A DNA stretch of 64,000 nucleotides from Burkholderiales bacterium. Its GTDB lineage: Bacteria; Pseudomonadota; Gammaproteobacteria; Burkholderiales; Nitrosomonadaceae. The notes beneath the pieces are model-generated. The model made no database searches, had not been told where the DNA came from, and saw only the letters and a program-made list of their open reading frames with translations. The DNA is taken from assembly GCA_024235795.1 (NCBI GenBank), contig JACKLR010000002.1, positions 868,001-932,000 of the forward strand, given 5' to 3'. Positions 1-10,000 of this stretch are shown piece by piece. The first letter of the stretch is position 1. Each line of letters begins with the position of its first letter. Both the position numbers and the translations under genes were made by a program.

Positions 1-723
1 GTTTTTTTTGAAGACGACAAACTGGACATTCTTCATTTATACGCGCAAGAAGATTTCGCATTTTCATTCAGAGTTTTTTCAAAAGACTCCAATTTTTCGC
101 TATACACACTGCCTGCTCCTGAGATAAAACCGTCCAATGACACGCCCAATGCAATTTTGTATTTTGATAATCGGCAATTAAACACTGATGCGGATGGTCG
201 ACAGCTGTTGCATGACGGTGAATTTGTTTCCGAGACTGATTATGTTACGTTCAACTCGAACACGCTGAGCGACTGTCTTGAACCTAGAGATTATCACGTG
301 CGGCCAAGCTTTATTGTCCATATTGCAATTCATAAAGATTCACAATTACTGTCCCTGGATCAAGGCAATAGACAGTTGCGCCAGTTTTTTATTTCATTTG
401 CAAGTAGTGAAACGCTGTGGAAATATTACTTTGTCGGTGATTTGTCCCGCCGCAGCCTCTATATTGCCGATTTGGACAACACGATTCAGTTTCAAGAAAT
501 AGGCAATACGATTTTGCCCGGGAATCGTAGCGCCAAGATACTGCAATCGACGAATACAATCCGGATGCTCGAGAGACCAAAGCAGCGCCTGCAATTAAAG
601 GAATCATTAGATCTCAGAGACAAGGTTCTCATTAACCGGTTACCCAACGCATCCATTAATCAGATGTACAGTGAAAAGATTGATGGCAAAATGGAGGCTG
701 TCTCCGAGATTTTTGTGCATTGA
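1..723 (+). CDS. Conserved eCIS-locus protein, 5'-truncated by window edge
   Basis: The reading frame is open from base 1 and runs to a TGA at 721-723, so about 240 C-terminal residues are visible and the true start lies outside the window. A TTG at 157 is only an internal codon. I cannot assign a family with certainty. The C-terminal half (WKYYFVGDL, then a stretch ending SEIFVH) has the look of small beta-rich proteins encoded just upstream of the sheath gene in contractile injection loci. No signal peptide or membrane segment is visible in this part. It precedes the sheath gene by 132 bases in the same direction, so a structural or assembly role (for example tube or sheath capping) is an inference from position only. 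Confidence 0.6.
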   Translation, partial: VFFEDDKLDILHLYAQEDFAFSFRVFSKDSNFSLYTLPAPEIKPSNDTPNAILYFDNRQLNTDADGRQLLHDGEFVSETDYVTFNSNTLSDCLEPRDYHVRPSFIVHIAIHKDSQLLSLDQGNRQLRQFFISFASSETLWKYYFVGDLSRRSLYIADLDNTIQFQEIGNTILPGNRSAKILQSTNTIRMLERPKQRLQLKESLDLRDKVLINRLPNASINQMYSEKIDGKMEAVSEIFVH

Positions 724-855
724 ATATCTGTACTGAATACGAAATGATTTAAAGATGAATTTCTGGTCACGCGATTTTGATGACTGAAAATAAGAAGTAT
801 AGTAAAACGTAAGAAATTGACAACCGCGCATTAATCCAACCAAAAGGAGCAAATT

Positions 856-2358
856 ATGGGGCAGTACAAAACACCGGGTGTTTACATTGTTGAAAAAAAT
901 GCGTTTCCAAATTCTGTGGTTGAAGTCGCGACCGCAGTTCCTGCGTTTATCGGATATACCGAGCGCGCTGACAACAAAGGGAAGCCTTTGCTGAATAAAG
1001 CATGGCGAATTTCCTCGATGTCTGAGTTTATCAGTTATTTTGGGGGAGCACCCAGATCGCAGTTTGAAATCAAGAATGAAAAACCTAAGAATGATGCATC
1101 CGCGGAAGCTGATTTTTCCGCCAATGGTACGGAATATTTCCTGGAGCATAAAGACCAGCGGTACTTCCTCTATCACAGCATGTTGCTTTTTTTTCAGAAT
1201 GGAGGTGGCGCCTGTTATGTGATTTCGGTCGGCAAATATGATGAAGGCGCTATCGACAAGTCAAAACTCGATTCAGGAATTAAGGTGTTGCTCAAAGAGC
1301 AGGAACCCACCATGGTGGTTATTCCCGATGCCATGTCGATAAAAAAGGATTCGGATTGTATCGCCTTGCAGCAATCGATGCTGAAACATTGCGGATATGT
1401 CATGAAGAATCGTTTTGCAATACTTGATATCTATGGCGGTTATAAAGATCAGCAAGATCCGAGCGGCAACTGCATCGAAAATTTCCGCAATAGCCTGGGC
1501 ATCAACTTTCTGGATTTCGCTGCGGCCTATTATCCGTGGCTCAATACGTCGATAGTTCAGGCAAACGAGCTGAGTTTTGAAAATATTGCCAATCTGGATG
1601 AACTGACGCGCCTGCTGGACGAAGAAGTGGATAACAGCCAATTGCCCGATGCAAAGAAAGATGAAATCAAAGCACAAACGGCAAAATTAGCGGCAGGTTC
1701 CGATCCGGAATTGCATAAAATTCTGAATGTCGCAAGCCCGTTATACGGTGCAATTCTGCAGGCCGTCAGAAGTCGTCTGAATTTGTTGCCGCCGAGTGCC
1801 GCAATGGCTGGTATTTATTCAATGGTTGATAATACCCGCGGGGTATGGAAGGCGCCCGCCAATGTTAGTCTGAATGGTGTCGTTTCACCGTCTGTTGAAA
1901 TTACACATGATGAACAGGAAGACCTGAATGTCACCACTGCAGGCAAATCGATTAATGCCATCCGGTCATTTATCGGCGAGGGAACGCTGGTCTGGGGCGC
2001 ACGGACGCTCGATGGGAATAGTCTTGACTGGCGTTATGTCAATGTACGCAGAACCATGATCATGCTGGAAGAATCGATCAAACTGGCGACCAAAGCGTAT
2101 GTGTTTGAGCCAAATGTATCCAATACCTGGGTGACCATTAAAAGCATGATTAATAATTTCCTGACAAGTGTATGGAAACGCGGGGGTCTGGCCGGTGCCA
2201 CGCCCGATGATGCATTCGGTGTGTTTGTCGGGCTTAGTGAAACCATGACGCCGCAGGATATTTTGGACGGCATACTGCGTGTTACCGTACTGGTTGCATT
2301 AAGCCGACCGGCTGAATTTATCGAGATTACTTTCCAGCAGCAGATGCAGAAATCATAA
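856..2358 (+). CDS. Contractile tail sheath protein (eCIS)
   Basis: This 500-residue protein starts with GVYIVEKNAFPNSVVEV and then PAFIGYTERA, the typical N-terminal beginning of phage-like and Afp/PVC sheath proteins. The C-terminal part (residues about 380-495: WRYVNVRRTMIMLEESI, then FLTSVWKRGGLAG) matches the conserved sheath C-terminal domain that forms the inner sheath wall. An AAGGAG ribosome site lies 8 bases before the ATG. The sheath polymer contracts and drives the inner tube into a target membrane. Afp has three sheath paralogues; only one is seen here, so this system probably builds a homogeneous sheath. Residues 80-110 carry a Lys/Glu-rich insertion that could be surface exposed (inference). 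Confidence 0.95.
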   Translation: MGQYKTPGVYIVEKNAFPNSVVEVATAVPAFIGYTERADNKGKPLLNKAWRISSMSEFISYFGGAPRSQFEIKNEKPKNDASAEADFSANGTEYFLEHKDQRYFLYHSMLLFFQNGGGACYVISVGKYDEGAIDKSKLDSGIKVLLKEQEPTMVVIPDAMSIKKDSDCIALQQSMLKHCGYVMKNRFAILDIYGGYKDQQDPSGNCIENFRNSLGINFLDFAAAYYPWLNTSIVQANELSFENIANLDELTRLLDEEVDNSQLPDAKKDEIKAQTAKLAAGSDPELHKILNVASPLYGAILQAVRSRLNLLPPSAAMAGIYSMVDNTRGVWKAPANVSLNGVVSPSVEITHDEQEDLNVTTAGKSINAIRSFIGEGTLVWGARTLDGNSLDWRYVNVRRTMIMLEESIKLATKAYVFEPNVSNTWVTIKSMINNFLTSVWKRGGLAGATPDDAFGVFVGLSETMTPQDILDGILRVTVLVALSRPAEFIEITFQQQMQKS

Positions 2359-2429
2359 TTCGATACTGGTTCTCAGATTCAATTTGTTGGGCAACGCTTA
2401 TTTTTTAAACATAAAAATAGAGGTGATTT

Positions 2430-2888
2430 ATGGCAGATGATGGATCAAGTCAATCGGCATCCGTATGGCCCATGCCGAAATTTTATTTTCAGGTCAAATG
2501 GGATTCTCAAGTGATGTCATTTCAGGAAGTCAGTGGTCTCGATATTCAGTCAGAGGAAATCAAATACCGGCATGGCGATAGCCCCGAGTTTTCGGTGATC
2601 AAAATGCCGGGTATGAAAAAAGTCGGAAATATCACTATGAAAAAAGGTGTCTTTAAAGGTGATAACAAATTCTGGGACTGGTTTAAAGATATTAAAATGA
2701 ACACCATTAAACGTCTACCGGTCACCATCAGTCTACTCGACGAAGGCGGCAATGCAACGATGGTATGGACTTTAACCAATGCATGGCCCACTAAAATTAC
2801 CGGCACAGATTTGAAATCCGAAGGTAATGAAGTGGCGATTGAAACGATTGAAATTGTTCATGAAGGGTTGACGATTGCCAACGGCTAG
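2430..2888 (+). CDS. Inner tube protein 1 (gp19-like)
   Basis: The protein has 152 residues, the usual size of T4 gp19/Hcp-like tube proteins. The hallmarks are FYFQVKWDSQVMSFQEVSGL near the N-terminus, a central MKKGVF, and the closing block SEGNEVAIETIEIVHEGL. These subunits stack as hexameric rings to form the needle inside the sheath. A GAGGTG ribosome site precedes the ATG. It sits 71 bases after the sheath and before a second, diverged tube gene. In related systems the main tube protein and an adaptor that joins tube to baseplate are both of this fold; this copy is the better candidate for the main polymer (inference from position next to the sheath). Confidence 0.92.
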   Translation: MADDGSSQSASVWPMPKFYFQVKWDSQVMSFQEVSGLDIQSEEIKYRHGDSPEFSVIKMPGMKKVGNITMKKGVFKGDNKFWDWFKDIKMNTIKRLPVTISLLDEGGNATMVWTLTNAWPTKITGTDLKSEGNEVAIETIEIVHEGLTIANG

Positions 2889-2957
2889 CACTTGATTCAC
2901 AAAGACTATTAAAGTAATACAAAAGCAAACTGCAGCGATGTGAGGTTGAATTGAAAC

Positions 2958-3425
2958 ATGCCTAGCGCACAGCTTGATCAGGTTTATCCGCCCTCGGCGT
3001 TTTACTTTAAGGTCATGTTTGGCGGTGCGAATGAAACAACGGATACTTCCTTTCAGGAAGTATCCGGCATTTCTTCGGAAGTTGACGTAGAGTCCATTGT
3101 AGAAGGCGGCGAGAATCGATTTGTTCATCAATTACCTAAGGGTATCAAGCATCCCAATCTTGAGCTGAAGCGCGGCATCGCACCCAAAGATTCACCGCTA
3201 GTGAAATGGTGTATCGATGTCATGGAAGGTGATTTTGTCTCAGCGATTGAGCCGAAAGCCGTTCGTGTTTTTTTAATGAACGAGGATAAAAATCCGATAC
3301 GTGGTTGGCTTTTTGACTCAGCGTATCCTGTGAAGTGGGAAATTGAAAGTTTCGGGTCAACCAAAAATGAGGTGGCAATAGAAAAAATAGTGTTGAGCTA
3401 TAATTTCTCCAAACGCATTGTATAA
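2958..3425 (+). CDS. Inner tube/tube-initiator protein 2 (gp19-like)
   Basis: This 155-residue protein is a paralogue of the preceding tube protein: FYFKVMFGG, SFQEVSGISSEVDVE and the closing STKNEVAIEKIVLSY align with it in order, but most other positions differ. It keeps the LKRG motif in the middle, equivalent to MKKG of the first copy. In Afp/PVC systems one of the tube-fold proteins starts the tube on the spike-hub complex, and this copy, which lies nearer the hub genes, is the likely initiator (inference). It is followed 11 bases later by the DUF5908 peptide. Confidence 0.9.
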   Translation: MPSAQLDQVYPPSAFYFKVMFGGANETTDTSFQEVSGISSEVDVESIVEGGENRFVHQLPKGIKHPNLELKRGIAPKDSPLVKWCIDVMEGDFVSAIEPKAVRVFLMNEDKNPIRGWLFDSAYPVKWEIESFGSTKNEVAIEKIVLSYNFSKRIV

Positions 3426-3436
3426 ATTAAAATAAT

Positions 3437-3601
3437 ATGCCAATAGAAATCAAGCAGTTGCTTATCAAGTCCAATATCGTGCAACGGACTGATGATGTGA
3501 GTCTGGATCCAGAAGAAGAACGCAGCGCACTTAAAGAAGAGCTCTTGGCTGAATGTCGTCATTTAATCCAGGACATGATGCGCGAGAAAGGGGAGCGTTA
3601 A
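3437..3601 (+). CDS. DUF5908-type small eCIS protein
   Basis: A 54-residue ORF starting MPIEIKQLLIKSNIV, followed by an acidic helix (LDPEEERSALKEELL) and the end DMMREKGER. The N-terminal IEI-LxIK pattern is that of the DUF5908 family, found between tube and LysM genes in many contractile injection loci; its function is unknown. The stop codon overlaps the next start codon as TAATG, so the two are almost certainly translationally coupled. Its position is strictly conserved in these loci as far as I know, which suggests a structural or chaperone role at the tube-baseplate junction (inference). Confidence 0.8.
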   Translation: MPIEIKQLLIKSNIVQRTDDVSLDPEEERSALKEELLAECRHLIQDMMREKGER

Positions 3602-4290
3602 TGGCAAATCAAAAGAAGGCATTGCTGACGATTTCACCGTGTACTGTTGGTTCAGACGGCACGATCAGCGTCGACAGTTCGAAAAGCAAGTTCGAAGCGA
3701 TGATCAATCCGTCGGGTTATGAGCATACGTTTAGTCTGAAATATTCAAAAAACAAGGTTCTGGGGCAGCCGGGAACTGAAACTAAGTACGATGTCAGTCA
3801 TCCTGAAAAAATTGTTCTGAAAGATCTGATATTCGACGGCACCGGTATCGTCAAGTCATCGAGTAATCAACCGGTCTCAGTCAAGAACCAGATTGATTTG
3901 CTCAGGAATGTCATTTATACCTATGTCGGAAGTAAACACGAAGCGCCGATTGTTCAATTGAAGTGGGGCAGTTTTTTATTCTATGGCCGGGTTGAGTCGC
4001 TCAAGTTCGATTATACGTTGTTCAAACCCAATGGTGTGCCGTTACGCGCCAAGGTGTCATTGACGTTTATCGAATTCCAGAGCAGTGAGGAAATCGCGAA
4101 AGAAGCGGACAACCAATCTCCTGATTTGACACACTATGTTGTTGTAAAAGCAGGGGATACACTTCCCTTGCTGTGCTATCAGATCTATCAGAACAGTGTC
4201 TATTACCCCGAAGTTGCGCGCGCCAATGATTTAACGCATTTTCGCGATTTGAAGCCAGGCATGCGGCTACAATTCCCGCCACTCAATTAA
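3601..4290 (+). CDS. LysM-domain baseplate hub adaptor (Afp7-like)
   Basis: I chose the ATG at 3601, which overlaps the preceding stop codon; a longer in-frame start at 3553 would lie inside the upstream gene. The 229-residue protein has a beta-rich N-terminal part with FEAMINPSGY and YDVSHPEKIVLKDLIFDGTG, then RVESLKFDYTLFKPNGVPLR. The C-terminal 50 residues (YVVVKAGDTLPLLCYQIYQN to GMRLQFPPLN) are a LysM domain. This layout is that of gp53/Afp7-type proteins, which link the tube-spike hub to the baseplate. The LysM fold is used here for protein packing rather than for peptidoglycan binding in the known structures of this class. The spike gene follows after 8 bases. Confidence 0.9.
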   Translation: MANQKKALLTISPCTVGSDGTISVDSSKSKFEAMINPSGYEHTFSLKYSKNKVLGQPGTETKYDVSHPEKIVLKDLIFDGTGIVKSSSNQPVSVKNQIDLLRNVIYTYVGSKHEAPIVQLKWGSFLFYGRVESLKFDYTLFKPNGVPLRAKVSLTFIEFQSSEEIAKEADNQSPDLTHYVVVKAGDTLPLLCYQIYQNSVYYPEVARANDLTHFRDLKPGMRLQFPPLN

Positions 4291-4298
4291 GATTTGTT

Positions 4299-6089
4299 AT
4301 GGCAGATTCTCCACTAACAGATAGTACGGGTGTTGTTTCATTAACGATATTGAGCAATGGCAACGCAGTTGCAGACACGATCCAGATTGTTTCGGTAGAA
4401 ATCTGTTTTTGCGTGAACAAGATTCCGTCGGCGAAGCTTGTTGTGCTGGATGGCGACATGCCAAATAATGATTTCCCGGTCAGCAATTCGGACGATTTTA
4501 AACCGGGCGCTGAGATAGAGATTAAAGTCGGGTATGACAGCAGCGAAACCAGTGTGTTTTCAGGAATTGTCATCCGGCACAGCATCAAAATCGATGGCGA
4601 TAATTATTCCCGTTTGATTGTTTACTGCAAGGATAAGGCTGTAGCGATGACCGTTGGACGCAAGAATGCCAACTTTATCGATGCAAAAGACAGCGACATT
4701 ATGACGCAACTTATTGGCGGTTATAGTAGTTTATCCGCGGATATTTCTGCGACACAGACCCAATTTAAGGAAGTCGTTCAATATTACAGCACCGACTGGG
4801 ATTTTTTGCTGACACGAGCGGAAATCAACGGTTATCTGGTAACAGCCGATGCGGGAAAAATCAGTGTAAAGGAACCGCAAGTGACGGATAGTGCGCAATT
4901 GACGGTTACCTATGGTATCGATTTGATGGCATTTGATGCGGATTTGGATGCGAGTGCTCAATTTAGTGTGGTTAAAGCCACGACTTGGGATCCATCTACG
5001 CAGGCTGTAACGGAAGCACAGGCAAGTCCAGTGAGTTTGACGAGTCAGGGCAATATAGACAGCACTGAACTTGCCAGCATCATTGCACCGGATTACTTCA
5101 GGTTACAGACATCGATTCCGCTGGATAATACAGCGCTTACAGACTGGGTAAACGGTCAACAGGTTAAATCCGGCTTGGCGAGAATCCGTGGAAGCGCATC
5201 ATTTCAGGGAAGCGCCAAAGCGAAAATAGGCACATTAATCGAATTCAAAGGGGTGGGCGACCGCTTTAACGGCAATGTGTTGGTTACTGAAGTCAGGCAC
5301 CGGATAATCAGTGGCAATTGGGTCACTGAGATTCAATTCGGTCTCTCAGAAAAATGGTTTACGGAACAGCATGAAATTGCGGCACCGCTGGCTTCAGGCC
5401 TTACCGCCGGCGTTCAGGGTTTGCAAATCGGCATCGTTAAAAAGCTCGATTCCGATCCGGATGGACAATACAAAATTCAGGTATCTGTGCCGGTCATGCA
5501 ATCTGATACAGAAGGCGTATGGGCAAGATTGGCTAATTTTTATGGCTCCAGTGATTGCGGCGCTTTTTTTATCCCTGAAATCGGCGACGAAGTGGTTTTG
5601 GGGTATTTCAATAACGACCCTGCTAATCCGGTCATTCTGGGCAGTCTCTATAGCAGCAAAATAAAACCGGCATACGAATTGACTGCCGAAAACAATACCA
5701 AAGCCATTGTCACCAGAAGCAAGCTTAAAATCGAATTTGATGAAGATAAAAAAGTCATTACGTTGATCACGCCGAATAACAATCAAATCGTCATCAGTGA
5801 TGATCAGAAATCCATATTGATACAGGATGAAAACAGCAACAAGGTAGAACTGAATTCCAGCGGCATTACTCTGGACAGTCCAAAGGATATCGCAATCAGT
5901 GCAAAAGGCAAGGTAACGATAGATGCCGTGAATAATATTGAAATCACTTCCCAGGCGGATATTAATGCCAGCGGGCTTAATATCAATCACGAAGCGAATG
6001 TCGGCCTGGTTGCCAAAGGCAATGCAACGGCTGAATTGTCGGCGAGCGGGCAGACGACGGTCAAGGGCGCCATGGTCATGATTAACTGA
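4299..6089 (+). CDS. VgrG/gpD-gp5-like spike protein
   Basis: A 596-residue spike. The first 350 residues resemble the phage late-control gene D (gp27-like) hub; then follows an OB-fold gp5 region (IGIVKKLDSDPDGQYKIQV, GVWARLANFYGSSDCGAFF, PEIGDEVVLGYFNNDPANPV). The C-terminal 130 residues are a repetitive beta-helix (ISDDQKSILIQDENSNKVEL, then SPKDIAISAKGKVTID and similar rungs), the needle of the spike. No enzymatic extension follows the needle, so this is a structural spike. It is followed after 29 bases by the PAAR tip gene, with which it must assemble. Confidence 0.93.
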   Translation: MADSPLTDSTGVVSLTILSNGNAVADTIQIVSVEICFCVNKIPSAKLVVLDGDMPNNDFPVSNSDDFKPGAEIEIKVGYDSSETSVFSGIVIRHSIKIDGDNYSRLIVYCKDKAVAMTVGRKNANFIDAKDSDIMTQLIGGYSSLSADISATQTQFKEVVQYYSTDWDFLLTRAEINGYLVTADAGKISVKEPQVTDSAQLTVTYGIDLMAFDADLDASAQFSVVKATTWDPSTQAVTEAQASPVSLTSQGNIDSTELASIIAPDYFRLQTSIPLDNTALTDWVNGQQVKSGLARIRGSASFQGSAKAKIGTLIEFKGVGDRFNGNVLVTEVRHRIISGNWVTEIQFGLSEKWFTEQHEIAAPLASGLTAGVQGLQIGIVKKLDSDPDGQYKIQVSVPVMQSDTEGVWARLANFYGSSDCGAFFIPEIGDEVVLGYFNNDPANPVILGSLYSSKIKPAYELTAENNTKAIVTRSKLKIEFDEDKKVITLITPNNNQIVISDDQKSILIQDENSNKVELNSSGITLDSPKDIAISAKGKVTIDAVNNIEITSQADINASGLNINHEANVGLVAKGNATAELSASGQTTVKGAMVMIN

Positions 6090-6118
6090 TTGATATGCGT
6101 TAAATTTCAAAACTGAAG

Positions 6119-6418
6119 ATGCCGCCCGCAGCCAGAATTACAGATATGCACACTTGCCCGATGCAAACACCGGCAGTTCCACCTATTCCGCATGTGGGCG
6201 GGCCCATCAGCGGGCCCGGTGTTGCGACAGTGCTTATCGGTAATCTGCCTGCCTCTGTCGTCGGCGACATGTGTATCTGTGTCGGACCGCCGGATACCGT
6301 GGTAAAAGGGTCGTCAACGGTGATGATAAGCGGCAAGCCGGCGGTTCGAATGGGGGATACAACTGCCCATGGCGGCAGTATTGTTTTGGGATTGCCGACG
6401 GTGATGATCGGTGGATAA
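6119..6418 (+). CDS. PAAR-repeat spike tip protein
   Basis: This 99-residue protein starts MPPAARITDMHTCPM and is rich in Gly and Pro: PHVGGPISGPGVATVLIGN, PASVVGDMCICVGPPDTVVK, and a closing AHGGSIVLGLPTVMIGG. These are the features of PAAR proteins, which form a sharpened cone on the end of VgrG spikes and bind one metal ion through His and Cys residues near the tip. His12, Cys14, Cys54 and His82 region residues are candidates. No effector domain is fused to it. Confidence 0.93.
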   Translation: MPPAARITDMHTCPMQTPAVPPIPHVGGPISGPGVATVLIGNLPASVVGDMCICVGPPDTVVKGSSTVMISGKPAVRMGDTTAHGGSIVLGLPTVMIGG

Positions 6419-6452
6419 TGTGTGTTGAATTGATTGGGAAACGATCTGGCTC

Positions 6453-6875
6453 ATGGCTATAGATAAATCTTTTCTGGGAACGGGATGGGCTTTTCCTCCC
6501 CGGTTTAACAAAAATGGAACGGTTGAACAGGTGTCAGCCGAAGTGGACATACAGGAAAGTTTGTATATTTTGCTGTCAACCAATCCCGGGGAGCGGGTCA
6601 TGCAGCCAACATACGGATGTGGTTTAAAGACCCAAGTTTTCGAAGAAATAGATGAGGCCGCAATTACCGTTATTACCGACCTGATAAAACGCGCTATTTT
6701 GTTTTTTGAGCCGCGGATACTGGTAGAACATATCAATGTTGATACAGAAAATGTCGAAGACCGGTTAAACGGGCTGGTCAGGATTCATATCACCTATATT
6801 ATCCGTGCTACCAATAATCGCCACAATATTGTGTATCCGTTTTATTTTACCGAAGGTACCAATGTACGTATCTAG
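6453..6875 (+). CDS. gp25-like baseplate wedge protein
   Basis: The protein has 140 residues, the usual size of the gp25/IraD family. Markers are FLGTGWAFPPRF, VDIQESLYILLSTNPGERVM and QPTYGCGLKTQVFEEID, the last of which contains the family's conserved Tyr-Gly-Cys/Ser-Leu segment, then IKRAILFFEPRI and ending LVRIHITYIIRATNNRHNIV. Gp25 starts sheath polymerisation and locks the baseplate wedge. It lies between PAAR and the first large baseplate protein, the order seen in Afp-type loci. Confidence 0.93.
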   Translation: MAIDKSFLGTGWAFPPRFNKNGTVEQVSAEVDIQESLYILLSTNPGERVMQPTYGCGLKTQVFEEIDEAAITVITDLIKRAILFFEPRILVEHINVDTENVEDRLNGLVRIHITYIIRATNNRHNIVYPFYFTEGTNVRI

Positions 6876-6975
6876 GGCCAAGAATGCAATCAAATCCAAT
6901 GATGAAACTTCAAACAATAATACACAGGCAGGTATGTTGAATGCGTTTTTAGCGGTTAATGAACTGGAACACTGA
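6862..6975 (+). CDS. Possible 37-residue ORF overlapping gp25 end
   Basis: An ATG inside the last codons of the gp25 gene opens a 37-residue frame ending NAFLAVNELEH and a TGA just before the next gene. The overlap of starts and stops is like other junctions in this operon, but there is no clear ribosome site, no family I recognise, and the frame could be chance. It fills the only gap (127 bases) in this part of the operon. Confidence 0.2.
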   Translation: MYVSRAKNAIKSNDETSNNNTQAGMLNAFLAVNELEH

Positions 6976-7002
6976 CGTCGTGCATGCACATAATATTTAA
7001 CC

Positions 7003-10000
7003 ATGAAAAACTGTACTGAATTGATCTCCAATGCCAATTTGCATATACGTGATGGCACGAGTCAGTCAAGCCGTTTATTGCCTGCGCTTGATCAGGACTA
7101 TTTTCAGCTTATCGACCTGCGTTTTCATTCATTAATGGCCATGGTTGTCGACTATGCCGAAATGATGAAATTTTATAATTTGAATAATGCGCCTGACGGA
7201 AACTGGAAATCTTATTTCACTGCTGATGAAACGGTTATCATCGCAATCATTTTATCCACCGACACCGATAAACTGGCGAGTCTGTTTAAATATCAACAGT
7301 ACCCAGAAAAATTTCGTCGTGAAGGTGTCAGTGATTTACAAAAGGCTTTGCCGGTTGAATACAGGCAGTACCTGATTGCGTTGTTATATGTCGCCGGAAT
7401 AATTGATAACTGGCAGGTTGTTCTCAAATCAACGCAAAATCAGACTGGACACGAATTACATCAGTTGATAGAAAGTGTTATCACCGGGCTGGGAAATGAA
7501 TTGCAGGTACTATTTCAATATTTCGAGCATTTTTTGCCGGAGAAGCCGCTTGATACTTTTTTTTCACACGATTTAATCAAACTGGTTAATGGTTTTGAAT
7601 CTGCAAGACCACTCGTGCCAGTGGACTTCTCGATCCGACAGAAAAATCAGGCACTCATCCGCTCGAGTTTTTATGCTGTAATCAAAGCGATAGAAATGGT
7701 GCAGGACAGAGCGGCAGATTTGCTGTCAACATCATTGTATAGCCAGCGCCATGATCCAGCGATCGGACTGTTGATTGCATTTCTACAGTTATTTCAACGG
7801 TTGCATCAAAAAATCAACCGGTTTACCTCAAACTTTATTGATTTTTATTATGAACAGGTATTGGGTGCTCAGGCACATCCATTTGAGCCTGACCATGCTT
7901 ATCTGGTTGTCGGTTTGAATAATAAAAAACAAACCGTGTCGGTAGCAAAAGGGACCATTTTTCTGGCCGGACTTGACAGCGAGAAGCAGGAGATTCTTTT
8001 TTCCAGCGATGACGCCACACTGATTCACGGTGCCAGAGTCGGCGCTATTCATACGTTGTTTTTTAACCGCGACCCTTTGAACTCTCCTGAAAATATCCTG
8101 CAAGAAACCGTTCCTTTACCGAGTGCCGCTGAAAAAAAAAACAGACAGCTTGCAACGGAGTGCTGGCTTAATACGATTCCTGTTCTCAGTAAAGCGCAAT
8201 TCCCAGATTATAAAGACTTGATGGCTTACCCGTTACTTGGGGCGCCAAAAAATACGGAAACTGAATCGTTATCTGTTGTACATGCACGCATTGGTTTTAT
8301 AGTGGCCAGCAAGGCTTTGCTTCTCAGGGAAGGTAAACGAAATATCAGTATTACGCTGGCGTTTACCGAATCGAATTCAAATATAGAACAAACAAATACG
8401 GTTAAGCAATGGATTAACCAGATAGCCACGGTACTAAAGTCGTCTTCAACCAGTGGCCCCGATAGCGATTTATCCGAAGAAGAAAAGCAGGACATCTTTT
8501 TTAAGGTTTTCAGAAATCTTTTTGTGATTCATGTATCTGGTGAAGCAGGATGGCTACCTGTCGAAGAATATGTCCCGGCTTATTCAGAAGTCGACAAGCG
8601 ATTGAATGACAACACTTTGCGGATTGCATTTGCGCTGCCAGTCGAAGCGCCTGCAGTTGTGCCATATTCTAGCGCGGTTCACGGTGAAGGCTATGAAACA
8701 CAGCTGCCTGTGGTCAGATTTACACTGAACCCAAAAGGCTATCTGTATCCCTACAGCGTTCTGAACAAACTGGAACTCGACTGGGTAGCGATTGATGTGT
8801 CGGTATCCGGTCACCGCACTTTAACATTGCATAATCATCTGGGACAGCTATCATCGCTGGCGTCTTTTAATCCTTTGGGTCCGCTGCCGGAGGTGGGCTC
8901 CTATTTTGTAGTCGGTTGCGCTGAAGCGGCAATAAAGCAGCTGACCCATTTTAGTGTAGAAATCACGTGGGGCGGCTTACCTGCTGGAATCGGTGGATTT
9001 GAATCGTATTATTATGGGTATGATGGCCCGAGCAATCATACCGATTTCAAATTCGGCATGTCCGTGTTAATGGAAAGCAAATGGCTTCCGGAAGTCAATG
9101 TTCCAGCCATGGAAGATCTGCTCTTTGAGACCAAAGACACGCATCATGCCTCAAACACGTTGAATGAACATAAACTGATATCGTGTGATCCCTTAATGCC
9201 TTACTGGAGCCCGTCAGACTATCAGCAAGCGCTGACTGCGTTCAGTTATACACCCTCCAGCAAAAGCGGATTTTTCAAATTTACATTAATTGCGCCTGTG
9301 GATGCCTTTGGACATAAAAAATATCCGCAGACTTTGGCACGTGTGCTGACCAGCAATGCCAAGCAACGATTTGGCAAAATGCTCAAAAAAGAGCCCAATG
9401 CTCCGTATACCCCGGTTGTCACATCCATACTGGCTAATTATAAGGCAACCGCCAGGGTAAAAATCGGCAATGAGGAATCCGACAACTTGCCGATCCACCA
9501 GGAAAAAATTATTCATCTACACCCCATGGGCTGGGAAGATTCCATGATGAATTTGTCTGGACAACCGGTTTACCTGTTGCCACAGTATGTTTATTCAGGG
9601 AACCTGTTGATTGGACTGGAGGGATTCGAGGAAGGGGGGTTGCTGACGCTTTATTTTCATTTGCGTGAAAATTCGTTGTCAACGGATAATCTGTCAGTTG
9701 AACAACTGAACTGGTATTTTCTGTCTTCCAATCAATGGTTGCCACTGGCCACCAAAGAGATTGTCTCAGATTCCACGCAAGGGTTTATGACTTCAGGCAT
9801 TGTGACATTGAATGTGCCCTCAGACATCAATTTAAAAAACACTATTATGCCCGACAGCCTTTTCTGGCTTCGCGTGTCTGCTGATCAGGATATGCAGAAG
9901 TTTTGTAGTCTGTATTCAATCTATGCACAGGCGCTAAAAGTCAGCAGGCATCTGAATAACACCGAAACGTATAAACCGATTGTTTTTAATCCACTGCCGT

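Noticed and set aside
640..1176. Long minus-strand ORF (178 residues) opposite the sheath start
   Set aside because: It overlaps the well-supported sheath gene on the other strand, crosses its ribosome site and has no recognisable protein features.
5394..6110. 238-residue minus-strand ORF opposite the VgrG spike
   Set aside because: It is the antisense of the beta-helical spike end; repetitive coding sequence often leaves long antisense frames.
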